64,000 nucleotides of DNA from JBJKSO01 sp046703825 (GCA_046703825.1 JBJKSO010000087.1:62001-126000), one strand, 5' to 3'; shown: positions 1-8,462, counted from the first letter of the stretch. Numbers and translations: made by a program. Notes: generated by a model from the sequence alone, not told the origin.

Positions 1-681
1 GTCGCGTTCGTGCCCCCTGGACAGACGGTCACCTTCGTGCACGAGATCGTGGGGGGCAACCGCACGAGCGGCTATCTCACCAAGGGCCTCCTCGACTCGC
101 ACCCCGATCCATGGAGGCTTCCACCCTCCGACATCAGCGGGACCGAGGTCATCGCCATTCCCGTCCTGGGTTGGGTGGCCCGTGGCCTGCCCTGGCTGCT
201 GGCGGCGGTGTTCCTCTGGTGGTCGGCGGGCTTCGCGTTCCGCTGGCGGACCGGGCGCGAACTCAGCTGGCTGGCGCTGATTCCGGCTGCCACCGTTTTG
301 GCGGCGGAGTGGAAACCACTGATCAACGCTCAGGTTGTGGCTGCGGTGGTCCGGGGTCACCGCGTCCACGTGTTCCTGGTCTCAACCGGCGTCCTGCCGG
401 AACGGATCAGCTTCGACGGGCGGCCCAGCCGCTTGGTGGCACCAGGACATCCGGCCTGGTTCAGCTTCGCTCGTCCCAGCGGAAACGTGGTAGGCGCCCA
501 TCTCTGGGCCGCGCTGGACTGGTGGGAGCTCGTGCTGCTGGCGCTGCTGTGCACCTTGCCGCTGCTGCTCTGCCTGCGGCTGATCGGCAGGGTGAACCGG
601 CAATCGGCACCCCCGCCTGGACGGGGTCTTCTGCCCAGGCTCTCCGTCTTCAAAGTCGGCCAGCGAGTCTCCGGTACCTAA
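1..681 (+). CDS. signal peptidase I-like membrane protein, C-terminal part (cut by window edge)
   Basis: The reading frame is open from base 1, so the N-terminus lies outside the window. The visible start resembles the end of the archaeal/SipW-type (S26B) signal peptidase fold: a VHEIV segment where the family has its catalytic THRIV histidine, then GYLTKG, a DPW element and the IPVLGW strand. The catalytic serine would be upstream and cannot be checked. After the peptidase-like part there are hydrophobic segments at about residues 62-82 and 87-102, then a periplasmic-looking stretch and a last membrane helix near residues 180-197 before a basic tail. The C-terminal membrane extension is longer than in SipW enzymes, so this may be a peptidase-derived membrane protein rather than the housekeeping leader peptidase. 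Family assignment is from motif resemblance only. Confidence 0.55.
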   Translation, partial: VAFVPPGQTVTFVHEIVGGNRTSGYLTKGLLDSHPDPWRLPPSDISGTEVIAIPVLGWVARGLPWLLAAVFLWWSAGFAFRWRTGRELSWLALIPAATVLAAEWKPLINAQVVAAVVRGHRVHVFLVSTGVLPERISFDGRPSRLVAPGHPAWFSFARPSGNVVGAHLWAALDWWELVLLALLCTLPLLLCLRLIGRVNRQSAPPPGRGLLPRLSVFKVGQRVSGT

Positions 682-719
682 CGGCCGCCGGCTCCGGCCG
701 CCCTCGCTAGTCTTGGTCC

Positions 720-1667
720 GTGAGGGCCGTGACCATCCGCGAAGGCGAGGTGGTCTTCACCGACCAGGAAGACCCCGTCGCCGGCGACCGCCAGCTCCTG
801 GTAAGGGTGGCCGCCGCAGGTCTGAACGGAGCGGACCTGATCCAGGTGCGGGGCGGCTACCCCCCGCCTCCCGGCATCCGAGCCGATATTCCCGGCCTGG
901 AGCTGGCCGGCGAAGTGGTGTCAGTTGGGCGGATGGTCGAGCGCTTCGGGGTCGGAGACCAGGTGATGGCGCTCGCGGGCGGGGCAGCCCAAGCCGAGCT
1001 GGCGGTGGTTGACGAGGATTGCGCCTTGCCGGTACCGGACGGCCTTTCCATCGAGGCCGCCGGCGGCTTCTGCGAGACATTCTTCACGGCCTATGACGCC
1101 CTGTTCCGTCAGGCGGGACTGGCCATGGGTGAGCGCGTACTGGTCACCGGAGCCGCCGGCGGGGTCGGTACCGCCGCGGTCCAGCTGGTTCGGCTGGCGG
1201 GCGCGCTGCCTATCGCGTCGAGCCGCCACGCCGACCTGCTGCCCGAGCTGGCCCGACTTGGTGCCGCCGCGGCGCTCGGCCCCGATGAGGCCCTGGAGCA
1301 GGGTCCCTTCCAGGTGGTCCTGGAGCTGGTGGGAGCTCCGAGCCTTGGACCGGTGCTCCACCATCTCGCGGAGGGCGCCCGAATCGTGGTAGTGGGCATT
1401 GCTGCCGGGGCGCAGCTCCAGCTCGACCTGGGCCGGATGATGCGCAGGCGGGCCTCGCTGCGGGGTACCACCTTGCGCTCCCGTACCCGCTCGGAGAAGG
1501 GCGAGCTGACGCGCCAGATCGCCTGGCACCTGCTCCCCCTCCTTGGCAACGGTGACCTGAGCGTTCCTCTGGCGGCCTCCTATCCCATGGACCAGGCGCC
1601 TGCGGCCTACGCACGGTTCCGTGCTGGTGCGAAGTTGGGCAAAGTCATCCTCACCGCCCGGCCTTGA
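720..1667 (+). CDS. zinc-independent quinone oxidoreductase, MDR family
   Basis: A 315-residue medium-chain dehydrogenase/reductase of the NADPH:quinone reductase branch, predicted cytosolic. The N-terminal GroES-like fold carries the GLNGADLIQVRGGYP signature, and the Rossmann dinucleotide motif TGAAGGVGTAAVQL follows near residues 141-154. The catalytic and structural zinc cysteines of alcohol dehydrogenases are absent, as expected for quinone reductases. The start is GTG at 720. The stop TGA shares bases with the TTG start of the methyltransferase that follows, so the two are probably co-translated. Family membership is secure, the substrate is not. Next to a type III PKS and an O-methyltransferase-like protein it could act on a quinone or enone intermediate, which is inference. 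Confidence 0.9.
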   Translation: MRAVTIREGEVVFTDQEDPVAGDRQLLVRVAAAGLNGADLIQVRGGYPPPPGIRADIPGLELAGEVVSVGRMVERFGVGDQVMALAGGAAQAELAVVDEDCALPVPDGLSIEAAGGFCETFFTAYDALFRQAGLAMGERVLVTGAAGGVGTAAVQLVRLAGALPIASSRHADLLPELARLGAAAALGPDEALEQGPFQVVLELVGAPSLGPVLHHLAEGARIVVVGIAAGAQLQLDLGRMMRRRASLRGTTLRSRTRSEKGELTRQIAWHLLPLLGNGDLSVPLAASYPMDQAPAAYARFRAGAKLGKVILTARP

Positions 1668-2239
1668 GCGCGGCCGCTGAGCCCTCCGGCCCATCGCGCC
1701 GGTACCTGGCGCTCTTGGGCTTGCTCGCGGCAGAGCGGCTGGCCGAGCTTGCGGTCTCCAATCGACGCGAGCGCGGTCTGACCGACGTCAAGCCAGTCCC
1801 TAGGGGCTACCGGGTCATGGTCGTCACCCATGTCCTCCTCTTCCTTCTCCCGCCGCTTGAGCTGCGCCGGCTCGGCTGCGGGCGGCCGGGGCGGCGCTGG
1901 TGGCTTGGTCTGCTGCTCTCCGCCACTCTCCTTCGAATCTGGTGCATCCGCAGCCTGGGTCCCTGGTGGAACGTGCGCGCCTCAGTTTCCGGGCAGACCC
2001 GGGTGGTGGCCACTGGCCCCTACCGCTGGGTCCGGCACCCCAACTACCTAGCCGTGGCGGTGGAGATGGCCTCCGTCCCCATGGTCGGCGGAGCCTGGCG
2101 GTCGGCAGTCGGGCTCTCCATCGCCAACTCAGCGATCCTGCGTCAACGGATCCGAGCCGAGGAGAAGCTGCTCGACCAGCTACCCGGCTACCGAGAGGCC
2201 TTTGCCGGCCGGACGCGCTTCATTCCGGGCTTCTTCTGA
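1664..2239 (+). CDS. isoprenylcysteine carboxyl methyltransferase (ICMT)-family membrane methyltransferase
   Basis: A 191-residue integral membrane methyltransferase. The C-terminal SAM-binding signature of the ICMT/PEMT group is clear: TGPYRWVRHPNYL, then the RIRAEEKLL helix and a GYREAF segment ending in RFIPGFF. Three to four membrane helices precede it. The start is TTG at 1664, overlapping the preceding stop as TTGA. In Streptomyces griseus the type III PKS SrsA is encoded with an ICMT-like methyltransferase (SrsB) and a flavoprotein hydroxylase (SrsC), and methylation gives O-methylated alkylresorcinol. Here the PKS and an FAD oxidoreductase lie directly downstream on the opposite strand, and the 3' end overlaps the PKS 3' end by 20 bases. 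A role in methylating the PKS product is inferred from this context. Confidence 0.85.
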   Translation: MSAAAEPSGPSRRYLALLGLLAAERLAELAVSNRRERGLTDVKPVPRGYRVMVVTHVLLFLLPPLELRRLGCGRPGRRWWLGLLLSATLLRIWCIRSLGPWWNVRASVSGQTRVVATGPYRWVRHPNYLAVAVEMASVPMVGGAWRSAVGLSIANSAILRQRIRAEEKLLDQLPGYREAFAGRTRFIPGFF

Positions 2240-3212
2240 GCTCGGCCAGTTCCACGGTCACCCCCGGGCCAAACGCCAGGCTGAGTCCCTGACCCCAGGC
2301 CGACGGGGCAGCGGCCATGACGAAGAACAGCGACGCCGACGACAGGTTGCCGAAGCGAGCGAACACGTCCCGAGACACCACCAGGCCGCCCGGCGCCAGG
2401 CCCAGAGCAGACTCCACCGCGTCAAAGATGCGCGGGCCCCCGGCGTGCACCGCCAGAAAGTCGGATTCCGGCGCCCCGAACTCGCGCAGCACTTGGGGAA
2501 GCGCGCGCTCGATCAGCCGGGGCAGGCGGCGGTCGAGAACCGGATGAAAGCCGTCGTCACGAAGCTGGAAACCCAGGAGATCCTCGGAGTCGGCGATCAG
2601 GTGCGACTCGACCCGCTCGACCAACGGTCCCGGACCGGTGGCGCCCACGACAGCAGCCGACGCCCCATCGCCGAACACCAGCGCCGCCGCCAGGTTGTCG
2701 GCGGACCGATCGTCGGGATGGAAGCTGAGCGAGCACAGCTCGACACAAACCACCAGCGCTAGCCCGACTCGGCCCGAGTCCACCATGCGGTGAGCCAGCG
2801 CCAGCCCGGCGGCCCCGCCGGAGCAGCCGAGCTCGGTGATGGGCAGGCGGATCACCTGGGATTTGAGGGGCAGCGCTTTTGCCAGACGCACGTCCAGCGA
2901 AGGAGCCATATAACCAGTACACGACACCGAAATCACGACGTCCACCGCGTCGGAGGAAAGCCCCGCGTGTGCCAGCGCCTCCCGGGCGGCGACTTCGGCC
3001 AGCCGGGGCGCCTGCGCCGCGTAGACCGCCATCCGGGTCCCAAGGCTCCGGCGGCTGAACACGAGCTCCGCCGGGTCGACCGTGAACCGGCTGCCCAGGT
3101 GCATCTCCTGGTGTCTGAGGTGTGGCCAGGTGAGGCCGAGGGCGGCCTGCGCCTGCTCGGGCGAGAGCCGGTGCTCTGGGAGGGCGGTGCCCAGCCCCAG
3201 GATGCGGCTCAT
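2220..3212 (-). CDS. type III polyketide synthase (chalcone/alkylresorcinol synthase family)
   Basis: A 330-residue homodimer-type thiolase-fold ketosynthase that extends a CoA starter with malonyl-CoA units without an acyl carrier protein. The complete catalytic triad is visible: Cys130 in ELGCSGGAAG, His256 in AVHAGGP and Asn289 in GNLSSASL. The GFGPG-type loop near the C-terminus reads AFGPGVT. I place the start at ATG 3212 because it overlaps the upstream FAD gene stop as ATGA and the protein then has the normal family beginning (MSRILGLGTALPEHRL); the longer frame upstream is out-of-family. Bacterial members make alkylresorcinols, alkylpyrones or tetrahydroxynaphthalene. With an ICMT-type methyltransferase and a flavoprotein beside it, an alkylresorcinol or phenolic-lipid product is the best inference. 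The starter chain cannot be told from the sequence. Confidence 0.93.
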   Translation of the reverse strand: MSRILGLGTALPEHRLSPEQAQAALGLTWPHLRHQEMHLGSRFTVDPAELVFSRRSLGTRMAVYAAQAPRLAEVAAREALAHAGLSSDAVDVVISVSCTGYMAPSLDVRLAKALPLKSQVIRLPITELGCSGGAAGLALAHRMVDSGRVGLALVVCVELCSLSFHPDDRSADNLAAALVFGDGASAAVVGATGPGPLVERVESHLIADSEDLLGFQLRDDGFHPVLDRRLPRLIERALPQVLREFGAPESDFLAVHAGGPRIFDAVESALGLAPGGLVVSRDVFARFGNLSSASLFFVMAAAPSAWGQGLSLAFGPGVTVELAELRRSPE

Positions 3213-4324
3213 CGCCGCATCCCCGCGACCACCGCCCAATCCGCGGCCGTAAGGCTCCGCAGGCGCCGCAGCCCCTGGCTGGCGTCCACCAAGGCCTGGA
3301 GGGTTTCGGGGTGGCGCCCGAGCGCCCGCAGCGAACGCGAGCTCTGCGCCGGTCGACCGCTCAACCACAGCGCCAACCGGGTCACCGCCTTTCGCCGGCG
3401 CCACTGCTGGTCGAACCAGCTCGCGTAGCGGGCGGCGGCTCCGCCGGGGTCTCTCCTTAGCAAATCCGCCAGCACGCGCGCCTGTTCCAGGCCCGCCGCC
3501 AAGGCGTCGCCGGTGAGCGGATCCAGAAACCCGGCCGCGTCGCCGGCGAGGAAGATGCGCCCGCGGGCGACGGAGGTCCGGGCGATGCCGAATGGCCCCG
3601 CGCCCCTGAGCCGGCCCACCATAGGAGCTTGGGCTAAGCGCGGGTCGACTCGGGCCAGCGCTCGCCGATAGCTGCCGCTGACCGAGTTCCCGGGGTCGCG
3701 CAGAGCCCCCCTCAACCCAAGTACCGCGGCCAGCACCTCCCGATCCCCCACCGGGGCCACGTAGACCTCGGAGCGGCCTAGAAGGGTTACCTCCACGTCC
3801 CGGCTCAGAGGAAGCATCTCAAGGTGGCCCACCAGGGCATAGCGGCGGCGAGCCGATTCCCGGCCACGAGCCCAGGGCAGCGATCGCGCCAGGCGGGAGC
3901 GCATCCCGTCGGCGAGCACGACCGACGCCGCGGTGAAGGTACCTGCACTGGTTTCTACCTCTACGCTCCGACCGAGGTCGGCGACTCCGCGCACGGTCAC
4001 CCCGGTGCGGACCCCAGCTCGCGCCGCCAACAACGAGTCCAGGCGCAGGCGGCGGGTACCAAACCCCACCCCCTGCGAGAAGGAGGCGCGCGCCGGCTCG
4101 CCGCCCTCGAGGCGGTAGCTGACCCCCGCCAGCGCCGGAAACCCCTCGCGCGCGAGATCCAAACCCAGCTCGGCCAGCACACGGGCGCCGTTGGGCATCA
4201 GCCCCTCGCCACAGACCTTGTCGCGGGGAAAGCGGGAGGACTCGAGTACCAGCGCGTCCGGGACCCCCATCCCGATGGCCGCCCCCACCGGGCCCCCGCC
4301 GACGACGATGAGCGAGGCGTCCAC
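3209..4324 (-). CDS. FAD-dependent oxidoreductase, geranylgeranyl-reductase/aromatic hydroxylase-like
   Basis: A 371-residue flavoprotein of the group A monooxygenase / geranylgeranyl reductase superfamily. The FAD beta-alpha-beta motif VVGGGPVGAAIG is at the very N-terminus, FPRDKVCGEGLMP follows, and the second FAD motif FLAGDAAGFLDPLTGDAL lies about 275 residues in. GTG 4324 is chosen because it puts the dinucleotide motif at residue 7, as usual. The gene begins 25 bases after the DNA ligase stop and its own stop overlaps the PKS start by four bases, so translation of the last two is coupled. It could hydroxylate the aromatic polyketide (as SrsC does for alkylresorcinol) or reduce double bonds of a lipid chain. 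Which of the two is undetermined. Confidence 0.88.
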   Translation of the reverse strand: MDASLIVVGGGPVGAAIGMGVPDALVLESSRFPRDKVCGEGLMPNGARVLAELGLDLAREGFPALAGVSYRLEGGEPARASFSQGVGFGTRRLRLDSLLAARAGVRTGVTVRGVADLGRSVEVETSAGTFTAASVVLADGMRSRLARSLPWARGRESARRRYALVGHLEMLPLSRDVEVTLLGRSEVYVAPVGDREVLAAVLGLRGALRDPGNSVSGSYRRALARVDPRLAQAPMVGRLRGAGPFGIARTSVARGRIFLAGDAAGFLDPLTGDALAAGLEQARVLADLLRRDPGGAAARYASWFDQQWRRRKAVTRLALWLSGRPAQSSRSLRALGRHPETLQALVDASQGLRRLRSLTAADWAVVAGMRR

Positions 4325-4349
4325 GACCAGGAACCTAGCAGAGCTCTGC

Positions 4350-5876
4350 CTAACCGGCCATAGTCCGGTGGAGCAGCCGCACCAGCTCGAGGCCGTCAGC
4401 TTCGGCGGCCGGCTTGTCCTCTCGGAAGCGGACCACCCGCGCGAAGCGGAGCGCCATCCCGCCGGGGTAGCGGGGGCTGGTCTGGACCCCATCGAAGGCG
4501 ACCTCCACAACCAGCTCTGGACGTACGTAGACGGTGTAGGCGTCGCGCCTTGTCTCTAGTGCCAGGAGATGCTGGGTCTGCCAGGCGAGCATGGCGTCGG
4601 TCAGACCCTTGAAGGTCTTGCCCAGCATCACCAGCTCGCCGCTCGACTGGTCGCGGGCCCCCAGGTGCAGGTTCGAAAGCCAGCCACGGCGCCGACCGTG
4701 CCCCCACTCCGCCGCCAGTACCACCAGGTCTAGTGTGTGCTTGGGTTTCACCTTCAACCACCCGCCTCCGCGCCGTCCCGCCTGGTAGGAGGCGTCGAGG
4801 GCCTTGACCACCACCCCCTCGTGGCCTCGGCGCACGGCGTCTGCGAAGAAGCTCTCGCCCTCCTCCGGCTCGCCGGTCACCAACCGGGGCACCCAGAGCC
4901 CCTTGGGCACCAGCCCCTCAGCTGCCGCGAAGCGTTCCCGGGCGGGGAGCTCGGTGATGTCCTCCCCGTCCACGTGCAGCAGGTCGAAGAAGAAGGGCGT
5001 GAGCCGGTTGCGGCTCCTGGCCGGGCCGGATTGCGAAGCCACCCGGCTGGAGGTCTCCTGGAACGGCCTCGGGGCGCCGTTCTCATCCAGCAGCAGCGCT
5101 TCCCCGTCCAGCACCAGACTTGTGCCTGGAAGGCTGAGCACGGCGGCGACCACCTCGGGCACCCGAGCGGTGATCTGATCGAGAGTCCTGGTGAAGACGT
5201 CGACCCGGCGCCCGAGGCGATGCACCTGAATTCGAACCCCGTCAAGTTTCCACTCCACCGCGGCCGGCCCGAGTCGGCCCAGCGCTTCGCCCACTGACGG
5301 AGACGTCTGGGCAAGCATCGGTGAGACCGGCTGACCCACCCGGAGCTGCACACCGGCCAGCCCGTCGGCACCCTGGGTCAGGGCTAGTGCGGCGGCGGCG
5401 GGGAGGTCGCCCATGAACATCGCCGCGCGGCGGAGTTGGGCGCCGTCCACCCGCGCCGCCCGCGCGACCGCGTCCAGCATCACCCCGCTCAGGGCGCCCT
5501 GTCGCAGCTCGCCAGCGATGAGCGCCCCTAGGAAGCGCTGCTCCGGCTCCGTCGCCCGCCCCAGCAGTTCGGTCAACGCGCTCTGGCGCAGTCCGAAGGA
5601 GCCGAGCCCTGAGGCCCGCTCCAGTTCCGCAAACCGGCGGTCGACCTCGGTCACCGTCAGGGTCGGCTTGGCCGCCGGGACGGGCAGGTCGCGCAGAGCC
5701 GCCCAGCCCACTCCGGTGCGGCGCTGGCGCAGCTCGCCCGCCAGGTAGCTGACCACGATCGGCAGCTCATCGAACTCGGATCGGCGCACGACCTCTGCCA
5801 GCAATCCCACCTTGGCGATCCTTGATCCCTTGCCGGCCACCGCCGCCGACGTCGCCGCGAGTTCCGCCAGGAGCAC
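4350..5876 (-). CDS. ligB: ATP-dependent DNA ligase
   Basis: A 508-residue ATP-dependent ligase with the domain order DNA-binding, adenylation, OB-fold, matching the length of mycobacterial LigB. Motif I with the adenylated lysine is EWKLDGVRIQ (Lys210). Further ligase motifs are visible downstream: FTRTLDQ, LDGEALLL, FFFDLLHVDGED, EGVVVKALDASY and GGGWLKVKP. The start is GTG at 5876. It is the first gene of a three-gene minus-strand run leading into the FAD oxidoreductase and type III PKS. The link with that pathway is probably only positional. Such enzymes are accessory to NAD-dependent LigA and serve repair. The family call is firm, the precise repair role is not. Confidence 0.95.
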   Translation of the reverse strand: MLLAELAATSAAVAGKGSRIAKVGLLAEVVRRSEFDELPIVVSYLAGELRQRRTGVGWAALRDLPVPAAKPTLTVTEVDRRFAELERASGLGSFGLRQSALTELLGRATEPEQRFLGALIAGELRQGALSGVMLDAVARAARVDGAQLRRAAMFMGDLPAAAALALTQGADGLAGVQLRVGQPVSPMLAQTSPSVGEALGRLGPAAVEWKLDGVRIQVHRLGRRVDVFTRTLDQITARVPEVVAAVLSLPGTSLVLDGEALLLDENGAPRPFQETSSRVASQSGPARSRNRLTPFFFDLLHVDGEDITELPARERFAAAEGLVPKGLWVPRLVTGEPEEGESFFADAVRRGHEGVVVKALDASYQAGRRGGGWLKVKPKHTLDLVVLAAEWGHGRRRGWLSNLHLGARDQSSGELVMLGKTFKGLTDAMLAWQTQHLLALETRRDAYTVYVRPELVVEVAFDGVQTSPRYPGGMALRFARVVRFREDKPAAEADGLELVRLLHRTMAG

Positions 5877-5980
5877 GGCGTCAGCCTACCCGCGGAGTTG
5901 TCCGGGCGCGCGTCGGCGCATGCCAGGCAGCCCGCTAGCAAACTGAGCGGAAAGCGTCGGCGTTGCCCTAAGGTTCGCGC

Positions 5981-6346
5981 ATGACCGAGTACACGGTGGA
6001 AGGGGGCGTGCTCCACCTAACGGTGGAGGGCATGGACAAGCTCTGGGCCCTGCGCAGCCACCTGCAGATCCCCTTGGCTGACATCACCGGGGTGGAGGCC
6101 CGGCCTGACATCCAAGGCGGCACTTTCTCGAGCGGGCTCAAGGTTGCGGGCGCCCGGATCCCGGGCGTGTTCCAGGCGGGAACCTTCGTCGGCGCCGACG
6201 GGATGGTGTTCTGGGACGTGCACGGCCAAGGCAAGGCGATCGTGATCAGCTTGCAGCACGAGCACTACAACCAGCTGGTTGTCGATGTCGCGGATCCTCA
6301 GGCCGCAGCCGACGAGATCGGTTCGGCGGTCAGAGCCAGCCGCTGA
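5981..6346 (+). CDS. conserved hypothetical protein, PH-like beta-rich domain
   Basis: A 121-residue soluble protein without signal peptide or membrane helix, starting at ATG 5981. It opens with alternating short strands (EYTVEGGVLHLTV), contains a LADITGVEA turn and a WALRSHLQIP segment, and then has glycine-rich loops (SSGLKVAGARIPG, FVGADGMVFWDVHGQGKAI). The pattern of a leading strand, a VEGMDKLWAL helix-like stretch and a series of strands with a final helix (DPQAAADEIGSAV) resembles small bacterial PH-like domains. No catalytic motif is recognisable. It lies alone between the divergently read ligase and the convergent DedA fusion. Coding is supported by its codon pattern and clean start; the function is unknown. 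Confidence 0.72.
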   Translation: MTEYTVEGGVLHLTVEGMDKLWALRSHLQIPLADITGVEARPDIQGGTFSSGLKVAGARIPGVFQAGTFVGADGMVFWDVHGQGKAIVISLQHEHYNQLVVDVADPQAAADEIGSAVRASR

Positions 6347-6395
6347 GGGCCTAGACCGGCGGACCCGAGCGGCCGGATCTCGAGGCGGCTCCTGA

Positions 6396-7619
6396 TCAAA
6401 CCCGGGCCCCGGATGGTTCTTCGGCTGCAAGCGCGGCGTCGGCCGGCGGCGGCGTCTGGGAAGTGGCGGCCAGCAGCTCGGCGATCCAGTTTCCGTACCG
6501 ATCGGACAACTTGAAGGCATCTGCGTCGGGGCCGGCGGCAACCTCAACCACCCCCTCACGGGCGAGCGCGGCCAAGTGCAGCCTCACCTCCTCTTCGTCG
6601 AGGGCGGTGGCCGTGGCGATCTCCTGGGCGCTGGTAGACCCGGCCAGAAGGGCTTGGGCGACTCGTAACCGGCCGCCGCTGCCGAGCGTGCGCAGCAGGC
6701 GGGCCGCCCGCTGGACCGAGACCGTCCCGCGCGGCTGACTGAAGTGGCCGCGGTGCATGCTCGGCCCCACCTGCTTCACGTAGCCGACGTGTAGCAGGGC
6801 CTCGCCTACCGTCGCCCCGGTGCCGCGGCGGGTCAACACCACGTAGAAGGCGGCGATCACCCCAACCACCACGGCCACGTCCACCCAGCTGGCGTCCAGA
6901 CCGATCCCGGAGATGCGGCGCACGATCGAGATGATCCCGGCGACAACGCTGGCGACCAGGGTGATGTCCACCGCCACCGCTCCCGCCACCCGCACCTGCA
7001 CCGGGACGTGCACCAGCGGGTCGCGGTCGCGCTGAGGTGCGTGGCGGACCGCTACGTAGCCGCCCACCCCTATCAGCAACAGGATCGCTCCCTGCACGGC
7101 CAGCCGTTCGATGCTGCCCAGGAAGTGCTCAACCGGAATCCCCACCAGCGCCCCCAGGGCGACGAACACGGCCACCCAGATCGCAGTCGCCGGGACGATA
7201 CCGACCAGGAAGGTCTTGATCGGGACGCCGAAGGCACCGGCCACCAAGGTGGTGTAGATCCGCAGCCCAGGGATGAGTCGAGCCACACCCACGCGGACCG
7301 GACCAGCCTGCCGGACGCGGTTGGCGACGCGCTGCAAAGCCTTGGTCTGGTGCAAGCGGCCAGCCAGGCTGGTGAGGCCTCGCTCCCCCACCAGCCGCGC
7401 CCACGAGAAGCCGACTACGGCGCCGGCGACGCAGGACGCGAAGGCGAGCGGACCGAAGACGTAGGGGTCGAGCCCGCCCGCGGCTATCAGCAGCCCGCCG
7501 GCCAGGAGGGTCAGCTCCCCGGGGGCGAAGGGGAGCGGGACCCCAGCCTCTTCGGCGAAGAGGAGGGCGCACAGCAGCACCAGCGCCAGGGCACCGTGGA
7601 AGTCGGAGAGGAAGTTCAA
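6396..7619 (-). CDS. DedA-family membrane protein fused to an RDD-like domain and a winged-helix domain
   Basis: A 407-residue protein with three parts. Residues 1-190 are a DedA/SNARE-associated membrane domain: the FAEEAGVPLPFAPGE start, the GRLIPGLRxY-type motif as ARLIPGLRIYTTLVAGAF and several hydrophobic helices. DedA proteins are flippase-like lipid transport proteins. Residues 205-285 look like an RDD domain: arginine and aspartate in QVRVAGAVAVDITL, two helices, then GATVGEALLHVGYV. Residues 303-385 form an ArsR-like winged helix (LLRTLGSGGRLRVAQAL, STSAQEIATATALDEEEVRLHLAALAREGVV, split here by a comma only for length) with a helix-turn-helix and beta-wing pattern. A DNA-binding type domain on a lipid transport protein is unusual. 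The frame is continuous with no sign of an assembly fusion. It is divergently arranged with the downstream hydrolase gene. Confidence 0.88.
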   Translation of the reverse strand: MNFLSDFHGALALVLLCALLFAEEAGVPLPFAPGELTLLAGGLLIAAGGLDPYVFGPLAFASCVAGAVVGFSWARLVGERGLTSLAGRLHQTKALQRVANRVRQAGPVRVGVARLIPGLRIYTTLVAGAFGVPIKTFLVGIVPATAIWVAVFVALGALVGIPVEHFLGSIERLAVQGAILLLIGVGGYVAVRHAPQRDRDPLVHVPVQVRVAGAVAVDITLVASVVAGIISIVRRISGIGLDASWVDVAVVVGVIAAFYVVLTRRGTGATVGEALLHVGYVKQVGPSMHRGHFSQPRGTVSVQRAARLLRTLGSGGRLRVAQALLAGSTSAQEIATATALDEEEVRLHLAALAREGVVEVAAGPDADAFKLSDRYGNWIAELLAATSQTPPPADAALAAEEPSGARV

Positions 7620-7751
7620 CTGCCGGTCACCAAGTCGATGGGCATGGTCTAGTACTCCTCGAGCGCCGAGCGCCCCTGCCGCAGAGTAACCCCACTCCCA
7701 GTGATCGGGGTTTCACGGAGCCGAGCTGTGATTCCATATCCTGCGGCCAGG

Positions 7752-8462
7752 ATGAGTGCGCGTGCCGTGATGGTTACAAGCCACGACGACCGGCGTTTTG
7801 CATCGCAGCTGGTGCTTCCGGAAAGGCAGGTGGGCCCGGGCTTTCTGCTGCTCCACGACATCTTCGGCCTCGGGGAGTACCTCATGCGTCGGGCCCAGCA
7901 ACTGGCGGACATCGGCTACTTGGTGATGGCACCGGACCTCTATTGGCGCATCGAGCCAGACCTCAACTTCCCCCACACCGACCGCGGTCTGGCGCAGGCC
8001 GTGAAGGTGCGCGCCAAGCTCGACCCCGACGCAGCGGTCGGAGACGCGCTGGCGGCGTTCAGGCTGCTGGGCGAGCTGCCCGAATCGAAGAACGGCTCGG
8101 GCGTGTTTGGCATGGGCACCGGCTCGGACGTCGCCTTCATGGTGGCCGCCCTGGCGGACCCGGTCGCGACCGTCTGCTACTACGGCACCAACCTGGACCG
8201 GCAGCTGGAGTGGGCGGACCGGATTCGCTGCCCGATGATCTTCCATTTCGGCAGCGACGACCCGCTGGTGCCGCTGGAGAAGCGGGAGGCGGTCCGCCAG
8301 GCCTTCTCCGGCCGCTCGGACGTGGAGATCCAGGTCCACCAGCACGCCCAGCACGGCTTCGACAACTCGGCCCTGCCGATGTTCTACCGCGAGGAAGCGG
8401 CGCAGCAGGCCTGGGGGCAGACGGTCGACTTCTTGCGCCGTACCTTTCCCGCCATGCCCTGA
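7752..8462 (+). CDS. dienelactone hydrolase-family protein lacking the usual cysteine nucleophile
   Basis: An alpha/beta hydrolase of 236 residues of the dienelactone hydrolase type (FLLLHDIFGLGEYLMRRA, then LADIGYLVMAPDLYW). The acid and base of the triad are present: Asp in FHFGSDDPLVP and His in HAQHGFDN. At the nucleophile elbow, where the family has GxCxGG, the sequence is VFGMGTGSDVAF, so the cysteine (or serine) position is glycine. It may therefore be catalytically inactive, use another residue, or be a binding protein. I use ATG 7752; a GTG at 7701 would add 17 residues, and ATG 7770 would remove six. No good Shine-Dalgarno is seen, and a TATCCT-like box just upstream allows a near-leaderless transcript. 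Family call firm, activity doubtful. Confidence 0.85.
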   Translation: MSARAVMVTSHDDRRFASQLVLPERQVGPGFLLLHDIFGLGEYLMRRAQQLADIGYLVMAPDLYWRIEPDLNFPHTDRGLAQAVKVRAKLDPDAAVGDALAAFRLLGELPESKNGSGVFGMGTGSDVAFMVAALADPVATVCYYGTNLDRQLEWADRIRCPMIFHFGSDDPLVPLEKREAVRQAFSGRSDVEIQVHQHAQHGFDNSALPMFYREEAAQQAWGQTVDFLRRTFPAMP

